Part shown: positions 43,849-49,657 of the stretch, in pieces
Layout of the letters: every line of letters starts with the position of its first letter
Position numbering within the stretch: the first letter of the stretch is position 1
NCBI GenBank assembly: GCA_034090805.1
Contig: JAXDRV010000072.1
Location: 1 to 49,657 of the forward strand
Length of the DNA stretch: 49,657 nucleotides
Direction: 5' to 3'
From: Ornithomonoglobus_A sp034090805
GTDB lineage: Bacteria; Bacillota; Clostridia; UBA1381
Notes under the pieces: generated by a model
Told to the model about the DNA's origin: nothing
The model's database searches: none
The model's input: only the letters and a program-made list of their open reading frames with translations
Made by a program: the position numbers and the translations under genes

Positions 43849-46800
43849 ATGAAAAGATTATTAAGCTTTGCGACAGCTATGGTAATTACAGTGACGGCGT
43901 GCTGTGTTCCGACGGCTGCGGCCAATGAAAATGCTGCAATGCAGACTGCGTCTGATGCCGTTATAAATTATAATCGTTCCGTTCCGCTTGAGGTAAAGGG
44001 AAACAGGATTGTTGAAAAGGGAACGGATAATATCGTAACCCTTCGCGGTGTAAATATTCCGAGTATGGGCTGGGGCATGGCGGAGCATATTTTTGAGTCC
44101 ATGACAGAGGTATATGATAGCTGGCACGCGAATATCATAAGACTTCCCATTCAGCCGAAATACTGGTTTAACGGCAACTATGAAAATAATGTGAATATAA
44201 GTCCGGAGCGTTATCGGCAGTATGTTGATGACATGGTACGCGCGGCACAGGCAAGGGGTAAATATATAATTCTCGATTGTCATACATATGTAATGCCGCT
44301 TAATGAGAGCCTTGAAATGTGGAAGGATATAGCGGCAAAATATGCAAATAACAGCGCTGTGCTTTTCGGGCTTTTAAATGAACCGCACGATATCAAGCCG
44401 ACAGGTGTTGACTCTGAGCGAGGAGCATGGGATGTATGGCGCAACGGCGGTCAAATTACAATAAGCGATGAAGAAGTAACCGGTGTAGGTCATCAGCAGC
44501 TTTTGGAAGCTATAAGAAAGACAGGCGCAAATAATATCTGTATAGCAGGCGGTCTTAACTGGGCGTTTGACATCAGCGGCCTTGCAGACGGCTATGACGG
44601 TCTGGAGCATGGCTATAGACTTACCGATACAGCAGACGGAAATGGTGTTATATATGACTCACATGCATACCCGGTAAAGGGAGCAAAGGATTCGTGGAAC
44701 AAGACGATAGGTCCGGTAAGAAGGGTTGCGCCTATCCTTATAGGCGAGTGGGGCTGGGATTCATCCGACAGCGCAATTTCGGGCGGCGACTGTACAAGTG
44801 ATATTTGGATGAATCAGCTCATGAACTGGATGGACGATACCTATGGCGATTATGACGGAGTTCCGGTAAACTGGACAGGATGGAACCTGCACATGTCATC
44901 ATCACCGAGAATGATAGATTCATGGGATTTTAAAACAACTGCATACAACGGTACATATATAAAGAAACGCTTGCAGAGCTATGATGCGAAACCGGAACAA
45001 TATGACGGTGTATACAGTACTGATTTCAGTACCGATAATGTATTCAGGAGCTATACAGGTGTAACAGGCAAATCCTCCGTAACCTATTCGGAGGATAACA
45101 AAAATGTGGTTATATACCATCAGCCCACAGGTTGGAGCGGAAAGTTTGACTTCCCGTATGATTGGGATTTAAACGGTATACAGACGATTACAATGGATGT
45201 ATCGGCAGATATTACCGAAACAATAAATATAGGTCTTTACGGCTCAGACATGGAGGCATGGACAAAGCCCGTAGAGGTTGATACCAACGTAAAGACAATT
45301 GTAATCGGTATTGACGAGCTTACAAGAGAGGGCAATGCCGTAACGGACGGAGTGCTTAACGGTGCGTTATCGGGTATATATTTCGGCGGCACAGCGACCG
45401 CAAAGGGTAATATCACTGTTGATAATGTAAAAATCACAAAGCTTGCAAATCCGACGCGGATTGCAAAGGAATGTCCGCATGTTGACGAGGGTATAGAAAT
45501 GTACCTTGATGTTGACAATACAGATTTCGCATCTCAGAAGCTTGTAAACGGACCGGGAACAGGTTCTTACTTCAAGTCAGAGAACGCAACCGTACCGGGA
45601 GCTGACGGAAAGGACACGACAGCGAAGCACATAACCTATAACAGAATAAACGGACCGTGGGGCGGCTCGGCGCAGTATAATCTCGCAGCCGTTCCGACAA
45701 AAGATGCAAAGTATTTTACCGTATCCTTAAAGGGCAGCGGCGATGCGCAGACAATCGGTGTAAGCATAGGCGATATAGCAACCTTCAATGTGACGATGTC
45801 TGAAGGCGATACGGACTGGCATCAGTATATATATTGCATGGACGGTGCCGTTGAGTACCCGGAGGATATAAAGTATGTAAAGTTTACGTCGGGAACAAAG
45901 ATTGAATCTTCGTTCTATGCCGATGATTTTGGTTTCAGCATTGAGAAGCCGGAGCGCAAAATTCCTTTTGAGGAAAAGACGTTTGTATATGACTTTGCAA
46001 CCTATAACAGAAACACAGCAAAGTACGAGGCTAAAATCTCGACAACGGCAGGCAGCGATGGTGATAGTATAACTGCAGCAAAGGCAGACGGCGGTATGGA
46101 TTACGATACACAAGCGCTGGAGGTTAAGTATACGATAAACGGCTCTGCGAGGTCAAAAGCACTTGTAGTATATTCATCATCAGACTTCTTTAAAGGTAAT
46201 GCCGGAGATGATGACAGAACCGCATGCAGAAAGACACTCAAGGCTGATATGGAATATATGACAGACCTTGTGTTCTGCGGAAAGTCGACAAGCGGAAAGA
46301 ATGAAAGGATAAACGTTTCAGTATTTGATGCGTCTAACGTAATGTCAACTCCTACTGATACAAAGACCTTTACACTTACCGACAAATGGGAGCAGTACAG
46401 AATTCCGTTTGAGGAATTTAACGTTCTTGACGGCGGAAAGCCGCTTGCCCCGGCAAGAGTAAGAGGCTTTGCATTCTCATCGGCAGAGAGCAGCGGCAGC
46501 GGCTCATTTATGATAGATAATATCACCCATACAAACGCTGCAAATATTGAATGGAGTGAGCCGACCCCAGCGCCGGAGCCTACTCCGAGGATTATTACAA
46601 CAGCCGAGGAGGCGCTTGCTCTTACCGCATCGGATGAGAGAATAAAGCTCGGCTCTGATATTGACCTTGGAACAGGCATTATGAAAACAAAGTGCGACCT
46701 TTATCTTGACCTGAATGGTTATACATTATCCGGCGGCGGCAACGGAGTTATAGACGCAACGAATAACCTTACCATTCTTGATTCGAGCGAGGCGCGTACA

Positions 46801-48873
46801 GGTAAAATATACAACACTTCCACAGGAACCTCAAGCTATGCCGTAAAGTCAGCATTGAATCTAACAATTAACGGAGGTATGTTCTGCGGCGGTCAGGGTA
46901 TACTTGCAAGCAACAGTACAACAAAGTATACGCTTACGGTAAACGGCGGTACGTTTGAGGCTGTAAACGCATCCGGCTTTGCGTTCAATATATCAAACCA
47001 TGACGTTATTATAAACGACTGTAAAGCATATAACAATGCGGCAACAAGCGGCGGTGCAATAAAACTTGTGGGCACATCACAGGTCACGATAAACGGCGGC
47101 ATTCTTAACTCGGCAGGTTACGTTCTGAATAACGCAGCAGCAAGCGGAACAGTTACGATAAACGGCGGTAATCTCTATAACAGCGCAAAGGATAAGGGAG
47201 TAATCTATGCAACCTCATCGGGTGCTACAGTGGTTAACGGAGGTACAATTTCAAATACAGATACAGTAAGCCCGGTTGTAATATCAGTATATAAGAATGC
47301 AACGGGAGATATAGAGCTTAAGGACGGGTATTTTGCGGGAAAGATTGCAAAGGACAGCGCAAGCACGTCAAATATAACTGTAAGCGGCGGCACATATACG
47401 GTTGACCCGACAGCATATGCTGCAGAAGGGGCTGAAATTACAGAAAATGACAAGGGTGAGTATATTGTAAACGGCGGCTATGACGGACCTGTTGTTACTC
47501 CGCTGCCTACCGAGGAGCCGACAGAAACAACCATTCCGACTGCAGCGCCGACACCTGCTCCGACCGCGACACCTGCTCCGGGTGAGTCAACACCGACTCC
47601 TGTTCCCGGAAGGAGGATTGTTACAACAGCCGAGGAATTTATTGGACTCACAGGTGCGGACGGCGATGTGATCCTTGGCGCAGATATAGACCTCGGAACA
47701 ACAGGATTCAAGACAAGATGTAATCTTGTGCTTGATCTTAACGGTCACACGCTTACGTCAAACTGTTCGGCGGTTATTGAAATGTCACATAAGCTGACTG
47801 TTATTGATACGGCGAAGAATAAGGGGGCCGTAATTAACTCCGCTACATCAGCAACGTCATACGGCATAAAGTGTGCTATAAAGAATACCGAGCTTATAAT
47901 TGATGGAGCAATGATATGTGCCAGAGCACAAGCGGTTATGGTTAACGGCACAGACTCAACCGTTAAGATTAAGAACGCTGTTATAAACGGAGGTTCATAT
48001 GCAATAAATCTTGCAAACGGCATACTTACCGTTGAAAATACTGTTACAAACAGCAGCGAGAATTACAAGGGTTATGCACTTTATGCTTCAGGCGGCAGAG
48101 TAACCGTAAACGGCGGCGAGTTTAACTATAACGGCACTGTAAGCAGCATTGTTGCTGCGGCAGCAGCTGAGGTAACTATTAATGATGGTAAGTTCACAAA
48201 CCCCAATGCAAAGCGCGGTGTTATTAATAATACAAAGGGATATTATGGAACTCTTACAATAAACGGCGGTACATTCGAGAATACATATAACGGAACAGGC
48301 TACAGCATCCTTGACGGCGACGAGGCAACAACGGAAACTGCGCCGAATATTATAATTAACGGAGGCACGTTCCTTGACGGAATCGGATTCTCAAAGCCGG
48401 CAAACACTACAACGAAGATTGAAGTTAAGGGCGGAACATTTGCTTTTGATCCGACAGATTATGTTGATACGGAGAAGTACAGGGTAACAGCTGTGGGTGA
48501 TTATTATACAGTAACGGCGGCTGACGATGAACCGACAACGAAGCCGACGGAGGCACCCGCACCGGCTCCGACATCAACACCGGCTCCGGCTCCGACAGAG
48601 GAGCCAACTGAGGAACCGGCGCCGGATGTATACTCATATAACGTAACGTATGATGAAAATCTCATAACGGTTGAAGTTAAGCTTCCGTCGTATGCATCGG
48701 AGGACGATGTGATGTATATTGCGGCATATGACACTGAGGAGAAGCTTATCGGAATCTACGTTGAAAATGATATACAGGGTATAAACAGATACGACAGTAT
48801 TGAGAATGCGGCTGATATAAGGGTGTTTATCTGGGATAAGTATATGAAGCCCTTGGTAAGGTTAAAGGATTAA
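43849..48873 (+). CDS. Very large secreted GH5 with three binding modules and two beta-helix modules
   Basis: 1674 residues. Signal peptide (1-25); GH5 barrel (about 40-385) with acid/base Glu178 (LLNEPHD) and nucleophile Glu300 (ILIGEWGW); three beta-sandwich binding-like modules (about 395-545, 550-705, 710-900); a linker; two parallel beta-helix modules (912-1210 and 1254-1560); Pro/Thr linkers; and the shared C-terminal module (about 1594-1674, ending VFIWDKYMKPLVRLKD). A GH5 followed by three carbohydrate-binding modules is the plan I recall for the endo-xanthanase of the gut UCG-13 locus, so backbone cleavage of xanthan is the best guess. The beta-helix tail is unusual for GH5. Single-gene transcript with its own promoter, structured leader and terminator. 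Confidence 0.88.
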   Translation: MKRLLSFATAMVITVTACCVPTAAANENAAMQTASDAVINYNRSVPLEVKGNRIVEKGTDNIVTLRGVNIPSMGWGMAEHIFESMTEVYDSWHANIIRLPIQPKYWFNGNYENNVNISPERYRQYVDDMVRAAQARGKYIILDCHTYVMPLNESLEMWKDIAAKYANNSAVLFGLLNEPHDIKPTGVDSERGAWDVWRNGGQITISDEEVTGVGHQQLLEAIRKTGANNICIAGGLNWAFDISGLADGYDGLEHGYRLTDTADGNGVIYDSHAYPVKGAKDSWNKTIGPVRRVAPILIGEWGWDSSDSAISGGDCTSDIWMNQLMNWMDDTYGDYDGVPVNWTGWNLHMSSSPRMIDSWDFKTTAYNGTYIKKRLQSYDAKPEQYDGVYSTDFSTDNVFRSYTGVTGKSSVTYSEDNKNVVIYHQPTGWSGKFDFPYDWDLNGIQTITMDVSADITETINIGLYGSDMEAWTKPVEVDTNVKTIVIGIDELTREGNAVTDGVLNGALSGIYFGGTATAKGNITVDNVKITKLANPTRIAKECPHVDEGIEMYLDVDNTDFASQKLVNGPGTGSYFKSENATVPGADGKDTTAKHITYNRINGPWGGSAQYNLAAVPTKDAKYFTVSLKGSGDAQTIGVSIGDIATFNVTMSEGDTDWHQYIYCMDGAVEYPEDIKYVKFTSGTKIESSFYADDFGFSIEKPERKIPFEEKTFVYDFATYNRNTAKYEAKISTTAGSDGDSITAAKADGGMDYDTQALEVKYTINGSARSKALVVYSSSDFFKGNAGDDDRTACRKTLKADMEYMTDLVFCGKSTSGKNERINVSVFDASNVMSTPTDTKTFTLTDKWEQYRIPFEEFNVLDGGKPLAPARVRGFAFSSAESSGSGSFMIDNITHTNAANIEWSEPTPAPEPTPRIITTAEEALALTASDERIKLGSDIDLGTGIMKTKCDLYLDLNGYTLSGGGNGVIDATNNLTILDSSEARTGKIYNTSTGTSSYAVKSALNLTINGGMFCGGQGILASNSTTKYTLTVNGGTFEAVNASGFAFNISNHDVIINDCKAYNNAATSGGAIKLVGTSQVTINGGILNSAGYVLNNAAASGTVTINGGNLYNSAKDKGVIYATSSGATVVNGGTISNTDTVSPVVISVYKNATGDIELKDGYFAGKIAKDSASTSNITVSGGTYTVDPTAYAAEGAEITENDKGEYIVNGGYDGPVVTPLPTEEPTETTIPTAAPTPAPTATPAPGESTPTPVPGRRIVTTAEEFIGLTGADGDVILGADIDLGTTGFKTRCNLVLDLNGHTLTSNCSAVIEMSHKLTVIDTAKNKGAVINSATSATSYGIKCAIKNTELIIDGAMICARAQAVMVNGTDSTVKIKNAVINGGSYAINLANGILTVENTVTNSSENYKGYALYASGGRVTVNGGEFNYNGTVSSIVAAAAAEVTINDGKFTNPNAKRGVINNTKGYYGTLTINGGTFENTYNGTGYSILDGDEATTETAPNIIINGGTFLDGIGFSKPANTTTKIEVKGGTFAFDPTDYVDTEKYRVTAVGDYYTVTAADDEPTTKPTEAPAPAPTSTPAPAPTEEPTEEPAPDVYSYNVTYDENLITVEVKLPSYASEDDVMYIAAYDTEEKLIGIYVENDIQGINRYDSIENAADIRVFIWDKYMKPLVRLKD
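47612..48530 (+). repeat. Beta-helix module, copy in the large GH5
   Basis: Paralogue of 8834-9750. A more distant third copy lies immediately upstream in the same gene (about 46585-47480). Direct orientation of the two close copies, 38 kb apart, would allow recombination between them. Confidence 0.75.
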
Positions 48874-48879
48874 GTTTAG

Positions 48880-48905
48880 CAGGGAGCCGAATGGCTCCCT
48901 GTTTT
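48880..48905 (+). terminator. Rho-independent terminator after the large GH5 gene
   Basis: A 9-bp perfect stem (48880-48888 with 48893-48901), loop GAAT and four T. Confidence 0.88.
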
Positions 48906-48918
48906 GAAAGGAGACAGT

Positions 48919-49026
48919 ATGGACATACCTGTTGAGCTTGAGCAGCATATGCATCGTTACAGCAGCAAGATGAACGGCAAGCTGAAAGAAATGTATGAAA
49001 ACTGCTTTTTAAGTGAGAGTATATAA
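48919..49026 (+). pseudogene. 5' stub of an enzyme gene, possibly GH125-like
   Basis: A 35-codon frame starts at ATG 48919 after GAAAGGAGA and stops at TAA 49024-49026. It begins MDIPVELEQHMHRYSSKMNG and ends KLKEMYENCFLSESI. The last part resembles the conserved start of GH125 exo-alpha-mannosidases (a helix followed by xxCFxNT), but the match is short. The frame breaks immediately after that block, at the likely left end of the IS256-type remnant. The remainder of the gene is not in the window. Confidence 0.4.
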
Positions 49027-49027
49027 T

Positions 49028-49065
49028 AAAGTGTGTAAGTTAGAAAAAGTAGCTTACACGCTTTT
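49028..49065 (+). terminator. Hairpin near the left end of the IS256-type remnant
   Basis: A 12-bp stem (49028-49039 with 49053-49064, one G-U) is followed by T. It may be a transcription stop that protects the element from outside transcription, or part of the element's terminal structure. Confidence 0.6.
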
Positions 49066-49122
49066 CAATTTAAGAGAGGTGTGATATAATAGAAGAAAGG
49101 AAATTTTTGAATTGAGAATATC

Positions 49123-49535
49123 ATGGCAAGAAGAACAAAGAAACCCGGTGCAGAGCTTGCACAGCAGATTATCGCACAGTATAAACCTCAGACTGTAGAG
49201 GAGGTCAAAAAGATATACTCGGACTTTGGCTTAATGATACGGAAAGCAAGCATACATGGATGCAGATTTTTGATGAATTAAAGAGCCGAGGTGTAGAGGA
49301 AGTATTGTTTATCTCGATGGATGGGGTAAACGGTCTTGAAGAAGGAGCCAAGTCGATATTTCCGGATGTGGTAGTACAGAGGTGCATAGTACACTTGATA
49401 AGAAATTCCATTAAATACATTCCGAGCAAGGAATACAAGGCTTTTACCGCAGCATTGAAAAAAGTATACGGTGCTGCAAGCTTAAAGGCATGCCGTGCAG
49501 AGTTTGAAAAGTTCAAATGGAGTGTTATACTTTAA
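49123..49535 (+). pseudogene. Deleted and frameshifted IS256-family transposase
   Basis: The first 35 codons (MARRTKKPGAELAQQIIAQY, then KPQTVEEVKKIYSDF) are the normal start of an IS256 (mutator-type) transposase. A deletion near 49225 then joins them out of frame to the middle of the same protein: TESKHTWMQIFDELKSRGVE, VLFISMDGVNGLEEG and FPDVVVQRCIVHLIRNSIKY, running in the frame of 49260-49535. One catalytic Asp (SMDGV) remains; the first catalytic Asp region and the C-terminal Glu are gone. It cannot be active. Confidence 0.85.
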
Positions 49536-49596
49536 GTACAGTCGACAAACGCACTAAATTCTGATATAATAAAAACATCAGAAAGGTGTGAAACAA

Positions 49597-49657
49597 ATGT
49601 CAAAATATTACAACAAGCAATTCAAGGAAGAGGCTCTTAAATTATCCGATGAAATTG
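49597..49657 (+). CDS. Start of an IS3-type transposase OrfA (partial)
   Basis: Begins MSKYYNKQFKEEALKLSDEI and runs off the window. This is the usual opening of the small helix-turn-helix protein of IS3/IS150-like elements. A ribosome site AAGGTG and a TATAAT at 49564-49569 precede it. The insertion probably cut off the 3' part of the IS256-type remnant. Confidence 0.7.
   Translation, partial: MSKYYNKQFKEEALKLSDEI

Overview
The window looks like part of the chromosome of a gut-type Clostridia bacterium (Oscillospirales/Ruminococcaceae-like). The evidence is the AT-leaning sequence, strong AGGAGG-type ribosome sites, S-layer-homology surface proteins, a YesM/YesN-type two-component system, an LplABC-type sugar transporter without its own ATPase, and secreted enzymes with Pro/Thr-rich linkers. 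This assignment rests on gene style only; there is no rRNA or marker gene here.

Layout. 1-2090: accessory DNA with a MazF-type toxin and its antitoxin (minus strand), the 3' end of a lost gene, and an internally deleted IS1182-like transposase. 2095-3785: a minus-strand DUF2264 gene broken by three frameshifts, each at a homopolymer run. 3978-11471: a secreted multidomain acetylesterase, two secreted beta-helix proteins and a 57-residue peptide. 11643-15162: a cytoplasmic PL8 polysaccharide lyase coupled to an FAD oxidoreductase. 15200-18512 (minus): AraC-type response regulator and sensor kinase. 18703-24947: two lipoprotein solute-binding proteins, a surface module protein and two permeases. 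24953-36242: a GH5 enzyme and two very large SLH-type surface proteins. 36306-43675: GH88, GH94, HAD phosphatase and a GH38-like protein. 43849-48873: a 1674-residue GH5 with three binding modules and two beta-helix modules. 48919-49657: an enzyme-gene stub cut by an IS256-type remnant, then the start of an IS3-type element.

How it fits together (inference). The enzyme set GH5 + PL8 + GH88 + GH38 + GH94 + acetylesterase matches, bond by bond, the structure of xanthan: a beta-1,4-glucan backbone with Man-GlcA-Man(acetyl) side chains. It also matches the kind of locus reported for an uncultured gut Ruminococcaceae (UCG-13) that eats xanthan. Surface GH5 enzymes would cut the backbone, the binding proteins and permeases import oligosaccharides, PL8 removes the outer mannose and leaves an unsaturated uronate, GH88 removes that, the GH38-like protein removes the inner mannose, and GH94 phosphorolyses cellobiose. 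A glycosaminoglycan substrate would explain PL8 and GH88 but not GH5, GH38 and GH94.

Least-explained points: the GH38-like protein has Phe where the family nucleophile Asp should be; three, perhaps four, promoters carry the same element at an identical distance from the -10 box, adjacent to a YesN-type regulator; two of these promoters are followed by hairpin leaders; one C-terminal module ends four different secreted proteins; a pair of giant SLH proteins shares a roughly 700-residue region; and a short peptide of a recognisable but unexplained type follows the beta-helix genes.
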